Assembly: GCA_964558665.1 (NCBI GenBank)
Contig: CAZLFA010000002.1
Location: 1 to 64,000, forward strand
Source of the DNA: CAZLFA01 sp964558665
GTDB taxonomy: Bacteria; Desulfobacterota; Syntrophia; Syntrophales; PHBD01
DNA: 64,000 nt
Direction: 5' to 3'
In this document: positions 7,688 through 14,326 of the stretch, in pieces
Position numbering within the stretch: the first letter of the stretch is position 1
Layout: every line of letters begins with the position of its first letter
Notes under the pieces: generated by a model
The model's database searches: none
The model's input: the letters and a program-made list of their open reading frames with translations, nothing else
Told to the model about the DNA's origin: nothing
Program-made: the position numbers and the translations under genes

Positions 7688-8446
7688 CTATGGCCTTTTG
7701 CCGACGGGAGCGAGGTAGATGGCAAACTCCTCCCGCCCGTCGATGCGGAGAAAGCTGTCCATGGCGTACTGGTCGTAGGCGGCGACGGCGCATGTTCCCG
7801 CGTCGATAGCTTCGCATGCCAGGTAGAGGTTCTGGCATACATGGCCGGCGTCGATGGCGATAACCTTATGGGCGGCGATGCCGTAGCGCCACTCCATCCG
7901 GTAGGGAATTGCCGTCCAGATAAAGGTTACGGCGGCTTCACCGGGATACGGCTGCCCCAAGGCGGACTTGACTATTTTCTCCGCCAGGTTTTCTTCCTCG
8001 AACTCAAACAGAATCTCGTGATCGAGCGGCAGGTAACGGTAAACCCCCTGTTTGAGTTCCTGAACATTCAGAATGCAAAGATAGGTCTCCAGGGCGTGAC
8101 GGCATCCGGCAGAAGGGACTGTCCGCAGGGCATGGCCTGGGTCGAGTTGACGCCTTACCCCTTGTGTGGCCCACAACAGAAAGGACAGCTCTTCCAGAGA
8201 CAGCGGTTTGTAAGAATATGACCGGCGGCTTTCGCGGCTGTGCATGGCATGGCACAGATCGATTTTCACATTTTCTTTGAACTGCTCGTAGCCGGACAGG
8301 GCTATCCTTTCTCTGCCTTCGGGTACAGGCTTTTGAATCGCCGGCGGCGCCATTCCCATACCCTGATCCGTTGCCGAAAAGTTCACGATCTGACGAATGT
8401 TGTCCTTAAGAAAGGATCGGTACGGCTCCACATGTTTCTTTTCCAT
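7688..8446 (-). CDS. SagB/ThcOx family nitroreductase-fold dehydrogenase
   Basis: 252 aa with the flavin nitroreductase fold. The FMN-binding start is SRESRRSYS (residues about 70-78), followed by LSFLLWATQGV, the RTVPSAGCRHALETYL substrate/flavin loop and YRYLPLDHEI, typical of SagB/ThcOx proteins. The C-terminal segment AIDAGHVCQNLYLACEAIDAGTCAVAAYD is a family hallmark, and it ends with LAPVGKR-P. In RiPP pathways SagB oxidises azolines, but stand-alone homologues such as this one in anaerobes have unknown redox substrates. No SagC/D or precursor gene is nearby. The start (ATG 8446) follows AAGGACGAAG, a usable ribosome-binding site. Confidence 0.85.
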   Translation of the reverse strand: MEKKHVEPYRSFLKDNIRQIVNFSATDQGMGMAPPAIQKPVPEGRERIALSGYEQFKENVKIDLCHAMHSRESRRSYSYKPLSLEELSFLLWATQGVRRQLDPGHALRTVPSAGCRHALETYLCILNVQELKQGVYRYLPLDHEILFEFEEENLAEKIVKSALGQPYPGEAAVTFIWTAIPYRMEWRYGIAAHKVIAIDAGHVCQNLYLACEAIDAGTCAVAAYDQYAMDSFLRIDGREEFAIYLAPVGKRP

Positions 8447-8495
8447 GATCTTCGTCCTTTTTAGAGTCCGGCGATATCAACCGTAATACATTTAT

Positions 8496-8773
8496 CCCGG
8501 ATTACACGATAAAAGTAATCCTCTTTGGCATCCCGGTCAAAAAGGCTTTCCGCAGCTCAGAATATTTTTCACAAGAAAAATATTTGATTCGCTGCTTGAA
8601 AACCTCTTTAACCGGGATAATATATGCTTGTTTGGGCATCCCGGTCAAAAAGGCTTTCCGCGACTCAGAATGTTTTTGACGAGAAAAATATTTGATTCGC
8701 CGCTTGAAAACCCCTTTGACCGGGATAATATTCACTTATCCAAGTGCCTGTACGTTCTATTGCGTAATCTGGG
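8496..8773. repeat. MITE-like element with two tandem palindromic cores
   Basis: Terminal inverted repeats CCCGGATTACACGATA (8496-8511) and TATTGCGTAATCTGGG (8758-8773) enclose two tandem copies (8532-8616 and 8640-8724) of an 85-bp palindromic core. Each core runs CCCGGTCAAAAAGG ... GAATATTTTTC-GAAAAATATTTGATTC ... CCTCTTTAACCGGG. Apparent minus-strand reading frames inside are by-products of the repeat. The element lies in the approximately 600-bp gene-free gap between the SagB-type and aminotransferase genes. Confidence 0.8.
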
Positions 8774-8814
8774 TTATATCATCTTTTGCCCTCAATATCT
8801 CCAGCGATTTTAAA

Positions 8815-8986
8815 CCCGGATTGCGCGATAAATACCTAATACCCTTTGGCATCCTGGTCCAAGAGGCTTTCCGCGGCTCAGAATATTTTTGACGAGAAAA
8901 ATATTTGATTCGCCGCTTGAAAACCCCTTTGACCGGGATAATGTTCACTCGTCCAAGTGCCTGTACGTTCTATTGCGTAATCCGGG
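8815..8986. repeat. MITE-like element, single-core copy
   Basis: Same family as the element at 8496-8773. Terminal repeats CCCGGATTGCGCGATA and TATTGCGTAATCCGGG enclose one core (8853-8937) and the spacer CCAAGTGCCTGTACGTTCTA that is shared with the other copies. No gene is supported between 8987 and 9044. Confidence 0.8.
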
Positions 8987-9044
8987 TTAAATTCATAAAG
9001 AGGAACCCTAATGGCGTCGTTCTGATTTATGAGATTCTCCACTA

Positions 9045-10262
9045 TTAAGGTTGTTGCAGCAACGCTTGAATCACCTCGCCCAGACGGCCGATTCCCTCGG
9101 CAATAGTTTCTTCATTGACGCAGGAGAAGTTAAGTCTGAGCGTCTGCGTTCCAGTCCTGTTCACATAGAAAGGGTCGCCGGGCACGAAAATGACATTCTT
9201 CCTGACGGCCTCTTCAAACAGTTCAAGTGATGTCAGGCCGGGCGGCAGTTCCGCCCAGGTGAACATTCCGCCTTCCGGCTTCGTATATTTCACTTCTGCG
9301 GGAAATTCCTTATGAATGCTCTCCAGCATTGCCCGGCATTGATTGCCGTATGCGTTTCTTATTATCCCTATATGACCGTCAATATCGTTATCGCATAAAT
9401 ACTGGAAAACAATACTCTGCGTGAAATGACTTGTCAAAAGATCGGCGGCCTGCTTGGCAATAATAAGTTTGTCCATGATTTTCCCGGTGGCAACCATCCA
9501 TCCGAGACGAAATCCCGGTATGATGACCTTTGAAAAAGAGCCCAGCATGACCGCGTTGTCCTGAAGCAGTTCCTTGAAAGATATCTTGTTTTCGCCTGCA
9601 AATCGCAATTCTCCGTAGGCATCGTCTTCGATCAGAACGGTATTCGTCCGTGCTATTATCTTCGCAACTTTCAGTCTGTTTTTCTGCGTGTAGCTTATGC
9701 CGGAAGGGTTCTGAAAGTTAGGAACCGTGTAAATGAGTTTCGGCTTCGCAGAGGCCAGAGCATCTTTAAGCATTTGCGTGTCCATCCCTTCTTCGGAAAC
9801 CGGGATCGGCAGAAATTTCGGCCTGTAGATGGAGAAGGCCTGGATCGCTCCCAGATAACCGGGCTCTTCAATGATAATCCCGTCGCCGTCATTGACAAGT
9901 ATCTTTCCCAGAAGGTCAAGACCCTGCTGAGAACCGCTGGTAATGAGGATGTCCTCCACCGGTATGCGGAGCTTTCTGGTGCGCATGTAGCGGTCGGCGA
10001 TGTATTCTCTCAGTTTGAGATAACCCTCGGAGTTGCTGTATTGAAGAATATCTCTTCCCTGGGTGCTGAACACCTTCTCCGTTGCAGCTTTGAGTGCCTC
10101 TACTGGAAAGAGTTCCCTGTTGGGAAGCCCTCCGGCAAAAGAGATAACCGAGGGGTCGAGAGCAACTTTGAGTATCTCGCGGATGAAAGAACGCGGAACG
10201 TCCGTTATCCGGTCGGAAAAAATACCATTCATTGACACCTGTTTCCTGTTTTTTGAATCCAT
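9045..10262 (-). CDS. PLP-dependent aminotransferase, class I/II (2-aminoadipate/branched-chain type)
   Basis: 405 aa, fold type I. Motifs are SFAGGLPNRELFP near the N-terminus, ITSGSQQGLDLLGK, EEPGYLGAIQAF, the PNFQNPSG substrate loop, the D of IEDDAYGEL, the PLP lysine in LGSFSKVIIPGFRLGW, and the carboxylate-binding Arg in TLRLNFS. This pattern matches the LysN/MocR-like single-domain aminotransferases that act on 2-aminoadipate, leucine, valine or aromatic amino acids. A Val/Leu-rich leader peptide and two terminators stand directly in front, suggesting branched-chain amino acid control and thus a branched-chain keto-acid role (inference). ATG 10262 has an AGAGGAGAG ribosome-binding site. 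Confidence 0.88.
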   Translation of the reverse strand: MDSKNRKQVSMNGIFSDRITDVPRSFIREILKVALDPSVISFAGGLPNRELFPVEALKAATEKVFSTQGRDILQYSNSEGYLKLREYIADRYMRTRKLRIPVEDILITSGSQQGLDLLGKILVNDGDGIIIEEPGYLGAIQAFSIYRPKFLPIPVSEEGMDTQMLKDALASAKPKLIYTVPNFQNPSGISYTQKNRLKVAKIIARTNTVLIEDDAYGELRFAGENKISFKELLQDNAVMLGSFSKVIIPGFRLGWMVATGKIMDKLIIAKQAADLLTSHFTQSIVFQYLCDNDIDGHIGIIRNAYGNQCRAMLESIHKEFPAEVKYTKPEGGMFTWAELPPGLTSLELFEEAVRKNVIFVPGDPFYVNRTGTQTLRLNFSCVNEETIAEGIGRLGEVIQALLQQP

Positions 10263-10292
10263 GTTTAATCTCTCCTCTCTTTTTATTAAAAT

Positions 10293-10324
10293 AAAAAAGC
10301 CGCAGTCTGATCAGCGTGCGGCTT
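10293..10324 (-). terminator. Attenuator terminator 2 upstream of the aminotransferase
   Basis: On the minus strand AGCCGCA and TGCGGCT pair around a 12-nt loop and are followed by TTTTTT. The hairpin ends only about 30 nt before the start codon. Its arms are the same sequence as those of terminator 1 just upstream. Confidence 0.75.
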
Positions 10325-10333
10325 AAAAAAATA

Positions 10334-10370
10334 AAAAAAAGCCGCAGAACCCAACCCGGGACCTGCGGCT
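10334..10370 (-). terminator. Attenuator terminator 1, with competing antiterminator
   Basis: On the minus strand AGCCGCAG ... CTGCGGCT forms an 8-bp stem followed by a run of eight T. The 5' arm GCAGGTCCC (10366-10358) can instead pair with GGGACTGC (10412-10405) inside the leader-peptide frame: 8 bp with one bulged G. That would be an antiterminator that forms when a ribosome stalls earlier in the leader. Confidence 0.75.
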
Positions 10371-10388
10371 CATACTGTTGAGAATATA

Positions 10389-10472
10389 TCAGTGACGACG
10401 AGCGGCAGTCCCCGTATCGACGAGAACTACGGCTACGAAGTACAGCATGGCATTATTATAATATTTTTCCAT
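10389..10472 (-). CDS. Candidate Val/Leu-rich leader peptide of the aminotransferase
   Basis: A 27-codon frame from ATG 10472 (or 19 codons from ATG 10448) encodes a peptide with the run LYFVAVVLVDTGTAARRH before TGA 10389-10391. Four Val and two Leu codons occur within ten codons (GTA GCC GTA GTT CTC GTC), just before the segment able to form the antiterminator. The design matches classical ribosome-mediated attenuation of branched-chain amino acid genes. The ribosome-binding site is weak, which lowers confidence. Confidence 0.55.
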   Translation of the reverse strand: MEKYYNNAMLYFVAVVLVDTGTAARRH

Positions 10473-10525
10473 CTGATAATTCATTATTTTAACTGTTCCT
10501 TATTGCACAGGCAACAGTTGTAAAA

Positions 10526-10600
10526 TGGCTGGGGAGCGAGGGTTCGAACCTCAATTCACAGATCCAGAGTCTGTTGTCCTACCAATTAGACGACTCCCCA
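10526..10600 (-). tRNA. tRNA-Gln (anticodon CUG)
   Basis: On the minus strand the 75 nt fold as a normal tRNA. The acceptor TGGGGAG pairs with CTCCCCA, discriminator G and encoded CCA (10528-10526). The D-arm contains TAATTGGTAGGA. The anticodon stem CAGA/TCTG encloses the loop CTCTGGA, giving anticodon CTG (Gln, CAG codons). The T-arm is GAGG-TTCGAAC-CTC. The gene starts only 8 nt after the U-run of a strong terminator and is preceded by a short frame with four CAG codons. Confidence 0.95.
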
Positions 10601-10607
10601 ATCGGTC

Positions 10608-10643
10608 CAAAAAAAACCCCGGCAGACTGTTTCTGCCGGGGTT
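10608..10643 (-). terminator. Strong terminator immediately upstream of tRNA-Gln
   Basis: On the minus strand AACCCCGGCAGA pairs with TCTGCCGGGGTT (12 bp) and is followed by eight T. It may end the DUF2520-panB transcript. Alternatively it may be an attenuator for the tRNA: GCCGGG at 10693-10688 inside the preceding short frame can pair with its 5' arm (CCCGGC). Confidence 0.8.
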
Positions 10644-10668
10644 ATATACGTTCGTTATTTTTTAATGA

Positions 10669-10755
10669 CTAAGGTAAAACTGCACCTCCCGGCGTTATGT
10701 GTCCGTTACGCTGCTGCTGGAAATGCTGGAGTACGTTCATAGTCTTTGTCATCAT
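10669..10755 (-). CDS. Candidate Gln-rich leader peptide before tRNA-Gln
   Basis: A 28-aa frame containing MNVLQHFQQQRNGHI, ending at TAG 10669-10671. All four glutamines are CAG codons, three in a row, the codon read by the tRNA-Gln(CUG) encoded 68 bp further on. A sigma70-like promoter (TTGACT at 10791-10786, 17 bp, TAAGCG) would start transcription almost at the first ATG. No ribosome-binding site is seen, so translation would be leaderless or start internally. Weak evidence overall. Confidence 0.3.
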   Translation of the reverse strand: MMTKTMNVLQHFQQQRNGHITPGGAVLP

Positions 10756-10807
10756 GACGGTACGCTTAACACAAAATTCGGAATCAGTCAAAACAAAAAA
10801 AGTTTTT

Positions 10808-11626
10808 TTATTTGAAAGAATGTTCTTTGCCCGGGAAGACGCCTTTTTTCACTTCGTCGAGATAAAGGCTTACCGCCTCCTTCATCTGCGCATTGATCCG
10901 GCCGTATTTTTTCACAAATTTCGGCGTGAAGCGCTCAAACATCCCCAGCATGTCGTGCAGGACGAGCACCTGGCCGTCGCAGTGTACCCCGCCGCCGATG
11001 CCTATCGTCGGGATGGCAAGAGACTCGCTGATCTTTTTCCCCAATCCTTCCGGTACGCATTCCAGGACGATGGAAAAGGCGCCGGCCTCCTCAAGGATTT
11101 TGGCGTCCTCCATCAGTCTTGTTGCATCGGCGTCCTCTTTGCCCTGCACCTTGTAGCCGCCGAGCTGATGAACGGACTGCGGCGTCAAACCGATGTGAGC
11201 CATGACGGGAATGCCGGCAGAGGCGATCCTGCGCGTCACTTCCGCCACCTCCCTGCCGCCTTCCAGCTTTACCGCCTGGGCACCCGCCTCCTGAAGGAGT
11301 CGGCCGGCATTGCGCACGGCTTCTTCGACAGAAACCTGGTAGGACATAAAAGGCATGTCGCCGATTACCAGCGCCCGCTTGGCCGCTCTGCAGACAGCCT
11401 TTGTGTGATGGAGCATATCCTCCATTGTTACAGGAATCGTGCTGTCGTATCCGAGGACAACCATGCCCAGGGAGTCACCCACCAGGATCATGTCCACTCC
11501 GGACTCGTCAACAACGGAAGCGGTGGGGTAGTCGTAGGCTGTAAGCATGGTGATCTTCTCGCCCTTTTTCTTCATATCGCGGATGACCGCTGTCGTAACC
11601 CTGGTTATCTTAACCTGTGTGCTCAT
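10808..11626 (-). CDS. panB: 3-methyl-2-oxobutanoate hydroxymethyltransferase (ketopantoate hydroxymethyltransferase)
   Basis: 272 aa, the usual PanB length. It transfers a hydroxymethyl group from 5,10-methylene-THF to 2-oxoisovalerate, the first committed step of pantothenate/CoA synthesis, in the cytoplasm. It shows the TIM-barrel motifs MLTAYDYPTA, ILVGDSLGMVVLGYDSTIPV (Mg2+ and substrate loop), VIGDMPFMSY, VKLEGG, HIGLTPQSV and GIGGGVHCDGQVLVLHDMLG. The start at 11626 overlaps the upstream DUF2520 gene by 17 bp, so the two are one transcript. panC and panD are not nearby in the window. The product of the preceding aminotransferase family could feed or drain the same keto acid. Confidence 0.96.
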   Translation of the reverse strand: MSTQVKITRVTTAVIRDMKKKGEKITMLTAYDYPTASVVDESGVDMILVGDSLGMVVLGYDSTIPVTMEDMLHHTKAVCRAAKRALVIGDMPFMSYQVSVEEAVRNAGRLLQEAGAQAVKLEGGREVAEVTRRIASAGIPVMAHIGLTPQSVHQLGGYKVQGKEDADATRLMEDAKILEEAGAFSIVLECVPEGLGKKISESLAIPTIGIGGGVHCDGQVLVLHDMLGMFERFTPKFVKKYGRINAQMKEAVSLYLDEVKKGVFPGKEHSFK

Positions 11627-12542
11627 GATCCGGACCTCCCTCCAGTATTTTCAATATCTCTGCCGCCCGTTCACCGGACAGGCTTTTCTTTTTCATGGCC
11701 ATCCCTACCGTAAGAATGCCCAGAGACCGGTAGGCATCCACAAGCTCCGGCAGATTCCTGCTCAGCGCCTGCATATGTTTTCTGATTGTACCCGCGTCGC
11801 CTCTGGCGATAGGGCCGGTCAGCGCCTGGATCGTTCCTCCGGACTCGATGTTGCTCAATGTTCCTCTGATCAGCGGCTGGAAGGCCTTTGCGGCAGAATC
11901 GCCCTTCAGGCCGAAGCGCCCGTAAACGGTCTCGGCCATATTGATCAATGTGGCGAGATAGTTGGATGCCATGCAGGCTGCCGCATGATAGAGGGGCTTG
12001 TCCGCCTCGGAGACGACAAGGGGAATTCCTCCCAGATCCTCAACCAGAGAAATCGCCCAATCCTTTATCTCTTCCTGGGCTGTAATCCCGAAGGTGCTGC
12101 CGGGGATATTTCTGACGGCGGCATCGAAATCGGGAAAGGACTGTATGGGATGGATGCTGGCCACATATGCCCCTTTTGAACGCGCGGCATCGAGCAGGTC
12201 CAGGCCGCCGGCCCCGCTCATATGCAAAACCTTGCAGCCCGGTCGTAAAGCATCGCTTCCGGCGATAAGGCTGCAGGCGCCGGCAATCATGTCGTCTCCG
12301 GTTGTAATCAGTATACAGTCGGCCAGTGCGGCCGCCTGCGGCGGGTCAGGGCAGATTTTCCCCCCCGTATACGCCGTATGGCTGCGCAGAGCCTCTTCGC
12401 TCTGATCGTAAACTGCGGCAATCTCATATCCAGCCTTATTCAGCAGGTAGCCGACGGCGGTACCCACTTTCCCCAGGCCGATAATGGCGATGCGGTCTTT
12501 TTGCAAAGGTCTCTGCGTCACGGATAAAAACCTGTTTTTCAA
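11610..12542 (-). CDS. Rossmann-fold/DUF2520 protein, possible ketopantoate reductase-like enzyme
   Basis: 310 aa. The N-terminal NAD(P)-binding Rossmann domain (residues about 17-150) has IAIIGLGKVGTAVGYLL and VLHMSGAGGLDLL, followed by SIHPIQSFPD. The C-terminal helical DUF2520 domain (about 155-285) carries KPLYHAAACMASNYLATL, the family hallmark with conserved H and N. The organisation resembles NADP-dependent 6-phosphogluconate/ketopantoate reductase-like enzymes. It overlaps panB by 17 bp. DUF2520 genes sit beside panB/panC in a number of anaerobes (my recollection), so a role in pantoate formation is reasonable but unproven. Confidence 0.85.
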   Translation of the reverse strand: MKNRFLSVTQRPLQKDRIAIIGLGKVGTAVGYLLNKAGYEIAAVYDQSEEALRSHTAYTGGKICPDPPQAAALADCILITTGDDMIAGACSLIAGSDALRPGCKVLHMSGAGGLDLLDAARSKGAYVASIHPIQSFPDFDAAVRNIPGSTFGITAQEEIKDWAISLVEDLGGIPLVVSEADKPLYHAAACMASNYLATLINMAETVYGRFGLKGDSAAKAFQPLIRGTLSNIESGGTIQALTGPIARGDAGTIRKHMQALSRNLPELVDAYRSLGILTVGMAMKKKSLSGERAAEILKILEGGPDHEHTG

Positions 12543-12567
12543 GAGAGTTAATCAACTCTTAATCTGA

Positions 12568-12601
12568 TTGTAACCAATTTGCAACAATTGATTTGTATAA
12601 T
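12568..12601 (+). promoter_or_regulatory. Candidate Pho-box promoter of the DUF47-pit operon
   Basis: The direct repeat TTGTAAC-CAAT-TTGCAAC (11-bp period, 12568-12585) is followed after 10 bp by TATAAT (12596-12601). There is no separate -35 box, as expected for a PhoB-activated promoter. The same 10-bp offset is seen at pstS and at the 817-aa gene. Confidence 0.55.
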
Positions 12602-12710
12602 AGAGACGAAAAGAAAAACATCCTTATCGGTTCCTGAGATGTTGTCGGCATAGATAAGGTGTAAGACGCCATAAAAGAGTAAATGCCGTTTGTCAGGCAG
12701 GGAGGTGAAT

Positions 12711-13328
12711 ATGAAATTCGGTACGAAAGAAGAAGCCTTTTTTTCCAACTTTGAAGAACTGGCATTGAAGATCGGCGAGGCGGGCAGGCTGTTCATGGAA
12801 CTTTTAAATGACTCGAAGTATGCGGAGTCAAAGATCTTCAGGCTGAAAGAGCTGAGAAATGAAGCCTCTGCCGTCAACCATCGCATCAAAGACAAGATGT
12901 ACAGGACTTATCTCTCGCCGATTGACGAAGAAGATGTATATGGACTTGCAGGCAGGATGGATGGCATCATCGAACTTATTGCCATGTCGGCCGTGAGAAT
13001 AGATCTTTATAAAATCAAACCGGGCGAGGGCATCATCGAACTGGCCGAAACGCTGAATGATGCTTTGACAAAAATCGTTCTCATCATACCAAGGCTGAAA
13101 AACAGAAAAGAATTCCCGGAAATCCTCTCTGCATGTGCAGAGATCAAAAAGCTGGAAGGAAAAGGTGACGCAATCGTCCATGAAGCCCTGAAGCAGCTCT
13201 TTGAACGCGAAAAGGATGCCATAGAACTGATCAAGTGGAAGGAAAACCTGGAACGTATTGAAGAAACGATAAATCTATGCGATGATGTTGCAGACATTGT
13301 AGAGGGGATAGTGATAAAGCATGGATAG
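12711..13328 (+). CDS. DUF47 (PhoU-like) Pit accessory protein
   Basis: 205 aa from ATG 12711, which has GGAGG 5 bp upstream; an earlier in-frame ATG at 12690 lacks one. The all-helical protein has the PhoU-like DUF47 pattern: FGTKEEAFFSNFEELA at the start, E-x(n)-HRIKDKMYRTYLSPIDEEDVYGLAGRMDGIIELI in the middle (the E/D-rich metal-binding motif TPIDREDI in the family), and a C-terminal helix IKWKENLERIEETINLCDDVADIVEGIVIKHG. Such proteins are encoded with PiT transporters and are thought to regulate them. Its stop overlaps the pit start by 8 bp. Confidence 0.93.
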   Translation: MKFGTKEEAFFSNFEELALKIGEAGRLFMELLNDSKYAESKIFRLKELRNEASAVNHRIKDKMYRTYLSPIDEEDVYGLAGRMDGIIELIAMSAVRIDLYKIKPGEGIIELAETLNDALTKIVLIIPRLKNRKEFPEILSACAEIKKLEGKGDAIVHEALKQLFEREKDAIELIKWKENLERIEETINLCDDVADIVEGIVIKHG

Positions 13329-14322
13329 TTCTTTAGCTCTGATAATCTTCATCGTCGTCATTGCCCTTGTGTTCGATTTTATCAACGGCTTTCATGATGC
13401 GGCGAATTCGATTGCGACTGTTGTTTCCACCAGAGTTCTCAAACCCCAGCAGGCTGTTGTATGGGCGGCCTTCTTCAATTTTGTGGCGGTGTTTTTCATC
13501 GGCACACAGGTAGCGAAAACCATCGGCACCGGTATCGTCGATCCGCAAATCGTCGACAACATGCTTATCCTCTCCGCGCTCGGCGGCGCCATTATCTGGA
13601 ACCTGATAACGTGGTGGTTCGGATTGCCCAGCAGTTCGTCACATGCCCTGATCGGAGGCATGATCGGTGCTGGCATCGTCAAGGGCGGGGCCGATGTTCT
13701 TATATGGAAGGGAATATTAAAAACGGCCGCTTTCATCGTGCTTTCACCCATGTTCGGAATGATCTTCGGCATGGCGATAATGATTATTGTCCTGAATCTC
13801 TCCAGAAACAGCAATGTAAGGCGCGCGGATACAGTCTTCAGAAAACTGCAGTTGGTCTCGGCGGGGATATACAGCCTCAGTCACGGCATGAACGACGCCC
13901 AGAAGACCATGGGCATCATCACGATGGTGCTTTTCAGCGGCGGCTATCTTTCGGGAGGTTTTCATGTGCCGGTCTGGGTCATCATATCCTCATATACAGT
14001 CATTGCCCTCGGGACTATGGCAGGCGGGTGGCGCATCGTGAAAACAATGGGTGAGAAGATCACAAAACTGCAGCCGATGGGCGGATTCTGCGCAGAGACT
14101 GCTGCCGCCGTTTCCATCATCGGCGCATCCATTGCCGGCATTCCTGTCAGTACCACCCACACAATAACGGGCGCCATCATGGGCGTGGGCGCCACGAAGC
14201 GCCTGACGGCCGTCCGCTGGATGGTCGCCGGCAACATCATCTGGGCATGGATTTTAACAATTCCCCTGTCGGCGGCAATTTCCGCCCTTATCTATATGAT
14301 ATGCCTTTTTGTGATGTATTGA
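13321..14322 (+). CDS. pit: Inorganic phosphate transporter, PiT family
   Basis: 333 aa, inner-membrane, about 10 helices. Both PiT signature repeats are present: FDFINGFHDAANSIATVVSTRVL near the N-terminus and SHGMNDAQKTMGIITMVL near residue 180, the G-x-N-D/H-D-A sites that bind Pi and cation. Also seen are LPSSSSHALIGGMIGAG and its C-terminal counterpart VSTTHTITGAIMGVGA. It imports metal-phosphate with H+ or Na+. It is translated in overlap with the DUF47 gene and probably sits behind a Pho box, whereas Pit is constitutive in E. coli. The next gene converges, 4 bp away. Confidence 0.96.
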   Translation: MDSSLALIIFIVVIALVFDFINGFHDAANSIATVVSTRVLKPQQAVVWAAFFNFVAVFFIGTQVAKTIGTGIVDPQIVDNMLILSALGGAIIWNLITWWFGLPSSSSHALIGGMIGAGIVKGGADVLIWKGILKTAAFIVLSPMFGMIFGMAIMIIVLNLSRNSNVRRADTVFRKLQLVSAGIYSLSHGMNDAQKTMGIITMVLFSGGYLSGGFHVPVWVIISSYTVIALGTMAGGWRIVKTMGEKITKLQPMGGFCAETAAAVSIIGASIAGIPVSTTHTITGAIMGVGATKRLTAVRWMVAGNIIWAWILTIPLSAAISALIYMICLFVMY

Positions 14323-14326
14323 AAAA

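Noticed and set aside
8502..8948. Minus-strand frames with repeated PVKGVFKRRIKYFS-like peptides
   Set aside because: They are translations of the palindromic MITE-like repeat, not genes.
8496..8986. Possible CRISPR array (three similar units)
   Set aside because: Units are 85-bp palindromes with uneven spacing inside inverted terminal repeats; there are no short direct repeats with unique spacers and no cas genes.
10697..11713. Plus-strand frame of 338 codons
   Set aside because: Antisense to panB; panB is unmistakable.
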